DNA from: Argopecten irradians
Lineage: Eukaryota > Mollusca > Bivalvia > Pectinida > Pectinidae
Length of the DNA stretch: 64,000 nucleotides
Direction: 5' to 3'
NCBI RefSeq assembly: GCF_041381155.1
Contig: NC_091149.1
Coordinates: 16,508,609-16,572,608, forward strand
Position numbers and translations under genes: made by a program. A model generated the notes under the pieces. The model was not told the DNA's origin, ran no database searches, and saw only the letters and a program-made list of their open reading frames with translations. Of the stretch, positions 12,601 to 25,697 are shown one piece after another (the first letter of the stretch is position 1; each line of letters starts with the position of its first letter).

Positions 12601-15600
12601 ATCAAAGAAAAACTGACCTGCTGAGAGCATAATGCTATATTTCACGACATTGTACGATACGTGCGGCTCCTTTAGCTGTGTCATCACACACGCTGGCTTC
12701 TTCAGATTGTCTGTCTTCAGTTCCTCATCAATCCTTAATAAAACAACTTACTTACCATATAATATTCAAACTTCTGTGATATTTTCAAATAGTATTGGCC
12801 AGATTGATTGCGGCAATGCACACATGTTTATCCTACAGCCTTTGATTTAGGCATCCGCTATGAGATGGTCATTGATTTAGACATCCGTTACGAGATGGTC
12901 TTTGATTCAAGAATCCGCTATACGATGGTCTTCGATTAATACACCATATATGAAATGCTCTTTAATTAAAGCATCCACTATGAGATGGTCTTTGATTGAG
13001 GCGTCCGTTATCAGATGGTCTTTGATTTAGACATCCTATCAGAGATGGTCTTTGATTTAAGCATCTGCTATGAGATGGTCTTTAGTTTAGGCATCCACTA
13101 GGAGATGGCGTTTGATTCAGACACCTTATATGAAATGGCCTTTGATTAAGACATCCACTATGAGATGGTCTTTGATTGAGTCGTCCGCTGTCAGGTGGTC
13201 TTTGATTTAGACACCCTATTTAAATAAAACACCACCCCAGACCATATCATAGCGGATCATCCACGTCCGTATTCTGGATTGTGTTTCTCATAATTGACGA
13301 ATTGGCTTTTCGATATTTCTATATACGATATCACGTGATCAGACTAGTGATGGTACGAGGTATCCTATAGGTTGGAATATGACTCCGAAATATTTGATGT
13401 CACTAAGCAAATCACTACATGTATATATATCGCAGTCATAGAGTTTTAAATTATTAAAAGGTATTCAACCCTTCAGGAAAAGACAACAAACTACCACCAC
13501 TACTATTGCTATTATGGATGAACCGATGTCACTCCTTACTCACATTGTTACCTTGTCCTTGACAAGACTTATTACAAGAATTCTAGACGAGTTAATGGGA
13601 AGGATAATTTCGATAATCATAGACGTGGTAATAGGCCGGTTGTCAACGGTATTGGTAGATGTGATGATGGCCTGGTTCGCGATGTTAAACATACATCCAG
13701 TAATGGCCAATCTGATGAATGCCATCGCACATATGGTGATAACCAGGTTATTGACGATCGTTGTTCGTATGGTGATGGCTAAACTTCGGACAAGAATAAT
13801 TAACACGGTAGTGGCGAGATTGAGGACAGCAATAGTCTGATGATTATCAAGAAGGATCTATAATTTACTCATTGACTTCGATTCGGACTCGACATTGCAT
13901 CAATATTCATTTTGAGAAAGACATCCACGATGGAGACGTAATGTCATTAAAGACGAAACACTAGTCAATTTTGAAGATTATCTCGTCGCCGACATCAAAG
14001 AAAAAACTGACCTGCTGAGAGCATAATGCTATATTTCACGACAGTGTACAATACGTGCGGCTCCTTTAGCTGTGTCATCACACACGCTGGCTTCTTCAGA
14101 TTGTCTGTCTTCAGTTCCTCATCAATCCTTAATAAAACAACTTACTTACCATATAATATTCAAACTTCTGTGATATTTTCAAATAGTATTGGCCAGATTG
14201 ATTGCGGCAATGCACACATGTTTATCATTCAGCCTTTGATTTAGGCATCCGCTATGAGATGGTCATTGATTTAGACATCCGTTACGAGATGGTCTTTGAT
14301 TCAAGAATCCCTATACGATGGTCTTTGATTAATACACCATATATGAAATGCTTTTTAATTAAAGCATCCACTATGAGATGGTCTTTGATTGAGGCGTCCG
14401 TTATCAGATGGTCTTTGATTTAGACATCCTATCAGAGATGGTCTTTGATTTAAGCATCTGCTATGAGATGGTCTTTAGTTTAGGCATCCACTAGGAGATG
14501 GCGTTTGATTCAGACACCTTATATGAAATGGCCTTTGATTAAGACATCCACTATGAGATGGTCTTTGATTGAGTCGTCCGCTGTCAGGTGGTCTTTGATT
14601 TAGACACCCTATTTTAAATAAAACACCACCCCAGACCATATCATAGCGGATCATCCACGTCCGTATTCTGGATTGTGTTTCTCATAATTGACGAATTGGC
14701 TTTTCGATATTTCTATATACGATATCACGTGATCAGACTAGTGATGGTACGAGGTATCCTATAGGTTGGAATATGACTCCGAAATATATGATGTCACTAA
14801 GCAAATCACTACATGTATATATATCGCAGTCATAGAGTTTTAAATTATTAAAAGGTATTCAACACCTTCAGGAAAAGACAACAAACTACCACCACTACTA
14901 TTGCTATTATGGATGAACCGATGTCACTCCTTACTCACATTGTTACCTTGTCCTTGACAAGACTTATTACAAGAATTCTAGACGAGTTAATGGGAAGGAT
15001 AATTTCGATAATCATAGACGTGGTAATAGGCCGGTTGTCAACGATATTAGTAGATGTGATGATGGCCTGGTTCGCGATGTTAAACATACATCCAGTAATG
15101 GCCAATCTGATGAATGCCATCGCACATATGGTGATAACCAGGTTATTGACGATCGTTGTTCGTATGGTGATGGCTAAACTTCGGACAAGAATAATTAACA
15201 CGGTGTGGCGAGATTGAGGACAGCAATAGTCTGATGATTATCAAGAAGGATCTATAATTTACTCATTGACTTCGATTCGGACTCGACATTGCATCAATAT
15301 TCATTTTGAGAAAGACATCCACGATGGAGACGTAATGTCATTAAAGACGAAACACTAGTCAATTTTGAAGATTATCTCGTCGCCGACATCAAAGAAAAAA
15401 CTGACCTGCTGAGAGCATAATGCTATATTTCACGACAGTGTACAATACGTGCGGCTCCTTTAGCTGTGTCATCACACACGCTGGCTTCTTCAGATTGTCT
15501 GTCTTCAGTTCTTCATAAATCCTTAATAAAACAACTTACTTACCATATAATATTCAAACTTCTGTGATATTTTCAAATAGTATTGGCCAGATTGATTGCG

Positions 15601-18600
15601 GCAATGCACACATGTTTATCATTCAGCCTTTGATTTAGGCATCCGCTATGAGATGGTCATTGATTTAGACATCCGTTACGAGATGGTCTTTGATTCAAGA
15701 ATCCGCTATACGATGGTCTTCGATTAATACACCATATATGAAATGCTCTTTAATTAAAGCGTCCACTATGAGATGGTCTTTGATTTAGACATCCTATCAG
15801 AGATGGTCTTTGATTGAGGCGTCCGCTATCAGATGGTCTTTGATTTAGACATCCTATCAGAGATGGTCTTTGATTTAAGCATCTGCTATGACATGGTCTT
15901 TAGTTTAGGCATCCACTAGGAGATGGCGTTTGATTCAGACACCTTATATGAAATGGCCTTTGATTATTAAGACATCCACTATGAGATGGTCTTTGATTGA
16001 GTCGTCCGCTGTCAGGTGGTCTTTGATTTAGACACCCTATTTAAATAAAAACACCACCCCAGACCATATCATAGCGGATCATCCACGTCCGTATTCCGGA
16101 TTGTGTTTCTCATAATTGACGAATTGGCTTTTCGATATTTCTATATACGATATCACGTGATCAGACTAGTGATGATACGAGGTATCCTATAGGTTGGAAT
16201 ATGACTCCGAAATATATGATGTCACTAAGCAAATCACTACATGTATATATATCGCAGTCATAGAGTTTTAAATTATTAAAAGGTATTCAACCCTTCAGGA
16301 AAAGACAACAAACTACCACCACTACTATTGCTATTATGGATGAACCGATGTCACTCCTTACTCACATTGTTACCTTGTCCTTGACAAGACTTATTACAAG
16401 AATCCTAGACGAGTTAATGGGAAGGATAATTTCGATAATCATAGACGTGGTAATAGGCCGGTTGTCAACGATATTAGTAGATGTGATGATGGCCTGGTTC
16501 GCGATGTTAAACATACATCCAGTAATGGCCAATCTGATGAATGCCATCGCACATATGGTGATAACCAGGTTATTGACGATCGTTGTTCGTATGGTGATGG
16601 CTAAACTTCGGACAAGAATAATTAACACGGTAGTGGCGAGATTGAGGACGGCAATAGTCTGATGATTATCAAGAAGGATCTATAATTTACTCATTGACTT
16701 CGATTCGGACTCGACATTGCATCAATATTCATTTTGAGAAAGACATCCACGATGGAGACGTAATGTCATTAAAGACGAAACACTAGTCAATTTTGAAGAT
16801 TATCTCGTCGCCGACATCAAAGAAAAAACTGACCTGCTGAGAGCATAATGCTATATTTCACGACAGTGTACAATACGTGCGGCTCCTTTAGCTGTGTCAT
16901 CACACACGCTGGCTTCTTTAGATTGTCTGTCTTCAGTTCCTCATCAATCCTTAATAAAACAACTTACTTACCATACAATATTCAAATTTCTGTGATATTT
17001 TCAAATAGTATTGGCCAGATTGATTGCGGCAATGCACACATGTTTATCATTCAGCCTTTGATTTAGGCATCCGCTATGAGATGGTCATTGATTTAGACAT
17101 CCGTTACGAGATGGTCTTTGATTCAAGAATCCGCTATACGATGGTCTTCGATTAATACACCATATATGAAATGCTCTTTAATTAAAGCAACCACTATGAG
17201 ATGGTCTTTGATTGAGGCGTCCGCTATCAGATGGTCTTTGATTTAGACATCCTATCAGAGATGGTCTTTGATTTAAGCATCTGCTATGAGATGGTCTTTA
17301 GTTTAGGCATCCACTAGGAGATGGCGTTTGATTCAGACACCTTATATGAAATGGCCTTTGATTAAGACATCCACTATGAGATGGTCTTTGATTGAGACGT
17401 CCGCTGTCAGATGGTCTTTGATTTAGACACCCTATTTAAATCAAACACCACCCCAGACCATATCATAGCGGATCATCCACGTCCGTATTCCGGATTGTGT
17501 TTCTCATAATTGACGAATTGGCTTTTCGATATTTCTATATACGATATCACGTGATCAGACTAGTGATGGTACGAGGTATCCTATAGGTTGGAATATGACT
17601 CCGAAATATATGATGTCACTAAGCAAATCACTACATGTATATATATCGCAGTCATAGAGTTTTAAATTATTAAAAGGTATTTAACACCTTCAGGAAAAGA
17701 CAACAAACTACCACCACTACTATTGCTATTATGGATGAACCGATGTCACTCCTTACTCACATTGTTACCTTGTCCTTGACAAGACTTATTACAAGAATCC
17801 TAGACGAGTTAATGGGAAGGATAATTTCGATAATCATAGACGTGGTAATAGGCCGGTTGTCAACGATATTAGTAGATGTGATGATGGCCTGGTTCGCGAT
17901 GTTAAACATACATCCAGTAATGGCCAATCTGATGAATGCCATCGCACATATGGTGATAACCAGGTTATTGACGATCGTTGTTCGTATGGTGATGGCTAAA
18001 CTTCGGACAAGAATAATTAACACGGTAGTGGGAGATTGAGGACGGCAATAGTCTGATGATTATCAAGAAGGATCTATAACTTACTCATTGACTTCGATTC
18101 GGACTCGACATTGCATCAATATTCATTCTGAGAAAGACATCCACGATGGAGACGTAAAATCATTAAAGACGAAACACTAGCCAATTTTGAAGATTATCTC
18201 GTCGTCGACATCAAAGAAAAACTGACCTGCTGAGAGCATAATGCTATATTTCACGACATTGTACGATACGTGCGGCTCCTTTAGCTGTGTCATCACACAC
18301 GCTGGCTTCTTTAGATTGTCTGTCTTCAGTTCCTCATCAATCCTTAATAAAACAACTTACTTACCATATAATATTCAAACTTCTGTGATATTTTCAAATA
18401 GTATTGGCCAGATTGATTGCGGCAATGCACACATGTTTATCATTCAGCCTTTGATTTAGGCATCCGCTATGAGATGGTCATTGATTTAGACATCCGTTAC
18501 GAGATGGTCTTTGATTCAAGAATCCGCTATACGATGGTCTTCGATTAATAACTATATGAAATACACACATGTCTTATTTAGAAATGCTTTTTAATTGCTA

Positions 18601-20830
18601 AATGTCTTCGATATACACCATATATGAGATGCTCTTTAATTAAGCGTCTATGAGATGCTTTGATTGAGGCGTCCGTTATCAGATGGTCTTTGATTTAGAC
18701 ATCCTATCAGAGATGGTCTTTGATTTCATCTGCTATGAGATGGTCTTTAGTTTAGGCATCCACTAGGAGATGGCGTTTGATTCAGACACCTTATATGAAA
18801 TGGCCTTTGATTAAGACATCCACTATGAGATGGTCTTTGATTGAGACGTCCGCTGTCAGATGGTCTTTGATTTAGACACCCTATTTAAATCAAACACCAC
18901 CCCAGACCATATCATAGCGGATCATCCACGTCCGTATTCCGGATTGTGTTTCTCATAATTGACGAATTGGCTTTTCGATATTTCTATATACGATATCACG
19001 TGATCAGACTAGTGATGGTACGAGGTATCCTATAGGTTGGAATATGACTCCGAAATATATGATGTCACTAAGCAAATCACTACATGTATATATATCGCAG
19101 TCATAGAGTTTTAAATTATTAAAAGGTATTCAACTCCTTCAGGAAAAGACAACAAACTACCACCACTACTATTGCTATTATGGATGAACCGATGTCACTC
19201 CTTACTCACATTGTTACCTTGTCCTTGACAAGACTTATTACAAGAATCCTAGACAAGTTAATGGGAAGGATCATAGACGTGGTAATAGGCCGGTTGTCAA
19301 CGGTATTGGTAGATGTGATGATGGCCTGGTTCGCGATGTTAAACATACATCCAGTAATGGCCAATCTGATGAATGCCATCGCACATATGGTGATAACCAG
19401 GTTATTGACGATCGTTGTTCGTATGGTGATGGCTAAACTTCGGACAAGAATAATTAACACGGTAGTGGCGAGATTGAGGACAGCAATAGTCTGATGATTA
19501 TCAAGAAGGATCTATAATTTACTCACTTCGATTCGGACTCGACATTGCATCACTAGTCATTCTGAGAAAGACATCCACGATGGAGACGTAATGTCATTAA
19601 AGACGAAACACTAGTCAATTTTGAAGATTATCTCGTCGCCGACATCAAAGAAAAAACTGACCTGCTGAGAGCATAATGCTATATTTCACGACATTGTACG
19701 ATACGTGCGGCTCCTTTAGCTGTGTCATCACACACGCTGGCTTCTTCAGATTGTCTGTCTTCAGTTCCTCATCAATCCTTAATAAAACAACTTCTTACCA
19801 TATAATATTCAAACTTCTGTGATATTTTCAAATAGTATTGGCCAGATTGATTGCGGCAATGCACACATGTTTATCATTCAGCCTTTGATTTAGGCATCCG
19901 CTATGAGATGGTCATTGATTTAGACATCCGTTACGAGATGGTCTTTGATTCAAGAATCCGCTATACGATGGTCTTCGATTAATACACCATATATGAAATG
20001 CTCTTTAATTAAAGCATCCACTATGAGATGGTCCTTTGATTGAGGCGTCCGCTATCAGATGGTCTTTGATTTAGACATCCTATCAGAGATGGTCTTTGAT
20101 TTAAGCATCTGCTATGAGATGGTCTTTAGTTTAGGCATCCACTAGGAGATGGCGTTTGATTCAGACACCTTATATGAAATGGCCTTTGATTAAGACATCC
20201 ACTATGAGATGGTCTTTGATTGAGACGTCCGCTGTCAGATGGTCTTTGATTTAGACACCCTATTTAAATCAAACACCACCCCAGACCATATCATAGCGGA
20301 TCATCCACGTCCGTATTCCGGATTGTGTTTCTCATAATTGACGAATTGGCTTTTCGATATTTCTATATACGATATCACGTGATCAGACTAGTGATGGTAC
20401 GAGGTATCCTATAGGTTGGAATATGACTCCGAAATATATGACGTCACTAAGCAAATCACTACATGTATACATATCGCAGTCATAGAGTTTTAAATTATTA
20501 AAAGATATTCAACTCCTTCAGGAAAAGACAACAAACTACCACCACTACTATTGCTATTATGGATGAACCGATGTCACTCCTTACTCACATTGTTACCTTG
20601 TCCTTGACAAGACTTCTTACAAGAATCCTAGACGAGTTAATGGGAAGGATAATTTCGATAATCATAGACGTGGTAATAGACCGGTTGTCAACGGTATTGG
20701 TAGATGTGATGATGGCCTGGTTCGCGATGTTAAACATACATCCAGTAATGGCCAATCTGATGAATGCCATCGCACATATGGTGATAACCAGGTTATTGAC
20801 GATCGTTGTTCGTATGGTGATGGCTAAACT

Positions 20831-21245
20831 ATCATTAGTGTATTTATATTGTGATATATATTCGCTATTGTTAAATTTAAAATGTTTATTAGTTTGTCTG
20901 ATTAAAGGACCTCGTTACAAAGGTCCTATGGCGTTCGTGCGAAGAACTTCGTCTACTGTCACCAGTAACGAGCAGCACCCATTGGGACCGCATGATTTAT
21001 TGGCCGGAAAGATTTTCTTGGGCATTTCGGGGACATGTCACATTATATCGCCCTCTTTCCGTTGTGGACTTGTGACATCGCCCTAGCCCAATACACCTAA
21101 TTCATGCGTGACGTACACCTCAGACAAAACAATATAATTAACAGATTTAGTTTTAACCTACCTTTTTCTCCACTGTATATTCCAGGTAGTGTTTTCATTC
21201 CAGTATCTTCTGTAGTGTGATTGTACCGCATATTTCATCAATGAA
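20831..21245. repeat. Diverged module A and C at the right edge of the array
   Basis: From about 20895 the sequence resembles module A (ATTAAAGGACC, TATGGCGTTCGTGCGAAGAAC, then a GGGGACATGTCAC segment at 21029) with many more differences than the copies at the left end. At 21151-21245 it resembles module C. The long ORF that begins at 20559 runs from the satellite core into this module and is a fusion artefact. Confidence 0.75.
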
Positions 21246-21825
21246 GTTAATGTACGTTGATGGGCTGATAACGATTGTACGACAAAAATACTGCCGAAAA
21301 CTCTGCTCGACATATCTCAAATTTAATACGTCAGCATACGAACCACATGTGAACCACAATACAGCATAACTGTTCAAAACAGATGTCATCAGGGCCATAA
21401 TATTAGGCCGAAATAGCCAGGTTTTCAAAATAAATTGGCAATATAGCTGTTATAAATCTATTGCTTGTCTCGTTTTTAAGATAATCCGTATGATATTTTT
21501 GTATATGTCACTAGCGTAATATAGCCTGAAAATTCATTGTAACGTAATGACAGAAACAATAAAATGACGTCAGGAAAAAATGACGGGACTTCAGGATTTC
21601 AAGGACTACGGGACAACAAGGCGGCCTCTGCTCCATATCAGATTTTTACTCGTCAAGACTTGCGAAAATTACAACGTATTAGACTTGTTTCATAAAATCT
21701 CATATACAAAAACGATAGGGTTACAAAATCTTACCACTCTTTCACCCTTCCTGCTTAAGGGGATCAGAGGCAAAATTTATAATAATTTCATCATCTTCCT
21801 TGTCCCTAGAAATTGTGTGGAGTAT
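21246..21825. other. Unassigned spacer between satellite and minisatellite
   Basis: AT-rich sequence in which I see no gene, no clear repeat copy and no RNA gene. Short ORFs on both strands have no recognisable features. Confidence 0.5.
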
Positions 21826-21930
21826 TGTATATTCTACTGATACTAGTGGGACAGGAGCAGGACGATGCACGACACACCGGGGTTCGAACCCGATAACCCC
21901 AACTGTAACACTACACTACCATATCTCATA
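21826..21930. repeat. Lead-in sequence of the 42-bp minisatellite, copy 1, with a tRNA box-B-like motif
   Basis: The segment TACTAGTGGGACAGGAGCAG followed by GGTTCGAACCC (21881-21891) precedes the 42-bp array. A diverged second copy lies at about 24216-24330, again directly before 42-bp units. GGTTCGAACCC matches the RNA polymerase III internal box B found in tRNAs and tRNA-derived SINEs. I could not find a convincing box A or a cloverleaf, so this is not called a tRNA gene. In the second copy the motif is decayed (GGGATTCTAACCT). Confidence 0.5.
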
Positions 21931-24550
21931 TCTTAACTATGATAACACATACCTAAACTCCCATACCTCAAATATTCACCATGGTAACACAGGCCTTCAC
22001 TCACACACCTTAGATCTTCACCATGGTAACACAGACCTACACACACACACCTCAATTATTCACCATGGTAACACAGGTCTACACACACACACCTCAAATA
22101 TTCACCATGGTAATACAGGCCTACACTCACACACCTCAGATATTCACTATGGTAACACAGACCTACACTCACACACCTCAGATATTCACCATGGTAACAC
22201 CGACCTACACACACACACCTCAAATATTCACCATGGTAACACAGGCCTACATTCACACCTCAGACTATCACCATGGCAACCCAGGGTTACTTACACACAC
22301 ACACCTCAGACCTTCACCATGGCAACACAGGCCTACACTCACACACCTCAGATCTTCACCATGGCAACACAGACCTACACTCACACACCTCAGATCTTCG
22401 ACATGGTAACACAGACCTACACACACACCTCAATTATTCACCATGGTAACACAGGTCTACACACACACACCTCAAATATTCACCATGGTAATACAGGCCT
22501 ACACTCACACACCTCAGATATTCACTATGGTAACACAGACCTACACTCACACACCTCAGATCTTCACCATGGTAACACAGACCTACACACACACACCTCA
22601 AATATTCACCATGGTAACACAGGCCTACATTCACACCTCAGACCATCACCATGGCAACCCAGGGTTACTTACACACACACACCTCAGACCTTCACCATGG
22701 CAACACAGGCCTACACTCACACACCGCAGATATTCACACTGGTAACACAGACCTACACACACACACCTCAATTATTCACCTTGGTAACACAGGTCTACAC
22801 ACACACACCTCAAATATTCACCATGGTAATACAGGCCTACATTCACACACCTCAGATATTCACTATGGTAACACAGACCTACACTCACACACTTCAGATC
22901 TTCACCATGGTAACACAGACCTACACACACACACCTCAAATATTCACCATGGTAACACAGGCCTACATTCACACCTCAGACCATCACCATGGCAACCCAG
23001 GGTTACTTACACACACACACACACCTCAGACCTTCACCATGGCAACACAGGCCTACACTCACACACCTCAGATCTTCACCATGGCAACACAGACCTACAC
23101 TCACACACCTCAGATCTTCAACATGGTAACACAGACCTACACTCATACACCTCAGATCTTCACCATGGTAACACAGGCCTACACTCACACACCTCAGATC
23201 TTCACCATGGTAACACAGACCTACACTCACACACCTCAGATCTTCACCATGGTAACACAGACCTACACTCACACACCTCAGATCTTCACCATGGCAACAC
23301 AGACCTACACACATACACCTCAAATATTCACCATGGTAACACAGGCCTACATTCACACCTCAGACCTTCACCATGGCAACCCAGGGTTACTTACACACAC
23401 ACACACCTCAGACCTTCACCATGGCAACACAGGCCTACACACACACACACACACACCTCAGACCTTCACCATGGTAACACAGACCTACACTCACACACCT
23501 CAGATCTTCACCATGGTAACACAGACCTACACACACACCTCAAATATTCACAATGGTGACACAGGCCTACATGCACACCTCAGACCTTCACCATGGCAAC
23601 CCAGGGTTACTTACACACACACACCTCAGACCTTCACCATGGCAACACAGGCCTACACTCTCACACCTCAGATATTTTCTATGGTAACATAGGCTTACAC
23701 TCACATACCTCAGACCTTCACCATGGTAACACATGCCTACAGTAACACACCTCAGATCTTCACTATATACTAACACATGTCTACATGCACACACCGCAGA
23801 TATTCACACTGGTAACACAGGCCTACACTCACACACCTCAGATCTTCACCATGGCAACACAGGCCTACAGTCACACACCTCAGATCTTCACCATGGCAAC
23901 ACAGGCCTACAGTCACACACCTCAGATCTTCACCATGGCAACACAGGCCTACAGTCACACACCTCAGATCTTCACCATGGCAACACAGGCCTACACTCAC
24001 ACACCTCAGATCTTCACCATGGCAACACAGGCCTACAGTCACACACCTCAGATCTTCACCATGGCAACACAGGCTTACACTCACACACCTCAGATCTTCA
24101 CCATGGCAACACAGGCCTACAGTCACACACCTCATATCTTCACTATGGTAACACAAGCCTACAGTCACACACCTCAGATCTTCTCCATGGTAACACGGTA
24201 CCATGGTAACATGTTATATTCTACCGATACTAGTGGGACAGGAGCAGGACAATGCATGACAAACCGGGATTCTAACCTGAGACCCCCAACTATAACACTA
24301 CACTACCATACCTCATATCGTAACTACTATAACACAGACCTATACTCCCATACCTCAAATATTCACAATAGTAACACAGGCCTACACACATCAGACCTAC
24401 ACACACACACCTCAGATCTTCACCATGGTAACACAGGCCTACACACACATACCTCAGATCTTCACCATGGCAACACAAGCCTACAGTCACACACCTCAGA
24501 TCTTCACCATGGCAGCACAGACCTATACACACACACCTCAGATCTTCACT
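21931..24550. repeat. 42-bp minisatellite, array 1
   Basis: The tandem unit is 42 bp, consensus around CACACACCTCAGATCTTC-ACCATGGTAACACAGG-CCTACACT. It has C/T and A/G variants, two shorter CA-run variants and a second lead-in at 24216-24360. Groups of 8-9 units are themselves repeated: the CAATTATTCACC variant recurs near 22050, 22430 and 22768. Since 42 is a multiple of three and the unit has no stop in several frames, very long ORFs (up to 630 codons plus, 144 minus) arise from the repeat itself. They are not evidence of protein coding. Confidence 0.93.
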
Positions 24551-25697
24551 ATAGGAGATTTCAGAAAAGATGGCGTGACGTCACAGAAAGTTTACATCCG
24601 GGTCCTCAAAGGTACAAACACAGTATGGCGACTTATAAAAACAATAACAGATACGTACAATCGATACTTTGACAAAAGTGTACACATTCATACTTGCAAA
24701 TTCTGATTTTAAAATGGTTTCTTATTGTTTCAGAGGTTACAGACATTGATATTTTCATATTTACAATTGTTTATTGCTAAATATATTTGTGTAGATTTAG
24801 TGTTGAAGCCATCTTGCGAAGCGGTGCCGGGCCGTATTTTTTCAGTCACTTTTATTCCATGTGCCGCTATGTGAAGTACCAAATTGAAGTGATATTACTT
24901 TTAAATAATTTGAATACATGTTAGATAGACAACATTTAAATTGATGAATATAGCTAGATCGTAGTATATAACTACTATAAATACCGACCAGGACACATTG
25001 CGCACGGCTTCGAGAATCTTAAAATACTCGAAGTTTTGTTTAAAAATATGATAAAAAGTAACTATAAAATGACTCATTTGAATGTCATAAACTAAATTCC
25101 AATATTTCTGACGGAAAAGGTATCCAGAATACATTATTTTGTGACTCTGGAAAATGACGAAATTCGGGATCTCGGCAGTACTAGTACTGTACGTAATGGC
25201 TGCCGTGCGTTTGGGGTAATCTACGAAGGCAAATTTTAATTTGGTCATAATCACACATCGTAAGGTGTTTTACCAAGTCAGATTTAGATAACAGTAACCG
25301 CTTATTAAAATGTCAGTATAATATTTTGGGAAACTTGGAATTTAATGTGTAATTTCCGTCAATTTTGTAATATCTGTCAATGTTTATACGTAGGTCTAAT
25401 GGCGACCGTGTTTTATCTCGTGGCGGTCGAAAATGGAGTATAAACAGAGTAAAATATATGAATACCAGATGGTTATATCTAAATATAATTGTTAAATATT
25501 TTTATTTACACTTTTTAAAATTAAAATAACGCAATAGTTCTCAGATTGTCGTACTATTTATTACAATAAAATGTAAACAAACATCGCAAGCGGTTGTGTT
25601 CCCACTATGTTTATGTGTACATATACGGAGTTGTACCTTTGAGCGCCCGGATGTACCTTTGTGTGACGTCATCGCCATCTTTTCTGAAATCTCCTAT
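24551..25697. mobile_element. 1147-bp element with ~65-bp terminal inverted repeats, inserted in the minisatellite
   Basis: The left end reads ATAGGAGATTTCAGAAAAGA and the right end is its reverse complement. The inverted match continues, with small indels, for about 65 bp and includes a GTACCTTTGAG block. On both sides the sequence is 42-bp minisatellite, so the element interrupts one formerly continuous array. TA lies outside GGAG on both sides, compatible with a TA target duplication, but the flank is palindromic and so not decisive. The interior has a 117-codon minus-strand ORF (24901-25254) with no recognisable domain and no transposase, which suggests a non-autonomous DNA transposon. 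Confidence 0.75.

Larger units (their letters stand above)
7557..20830. repeat. Tandem array of ~1.4-kb satellite (about 10 units)
   Basis: The landmark ATGGATGAACC occurs at 7929, 9322, 10722, 12118, 13514, 14909, 16336, 17731, 19180 and 20559, so the period is 1379-1449 bp and mostly 1393-1400. Neighbouring units differ by occasional substitutions and short indels. Each unit contains a ~330-bp ORF-bearing core, a ~350-bp spacer, a second short ORF region, a tail of about ten to twelve 30-bp sub-repeats, and a conserved ~300-bp segment running into the next core. The last unit breaks off inside its core at about 20830 and passes into a diverged B/A-type module. I see no transposase, reverse transcriptase or other gene in the array. 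Confidence 0.93.

Noticed and set aside
20559..21086. 175-codon ORF as a satellite-derived fusion gene
   Set aside because: It runs from the satellite core into an unrelated diverged module A across the array edge. Only chance keeps the frame open.
21826..21930. tRNA gene
   Set aside because: Only a box-B-like GGTTCGAACCC is present. I could not fold a cloverleaf or find an anticodon arm in register.
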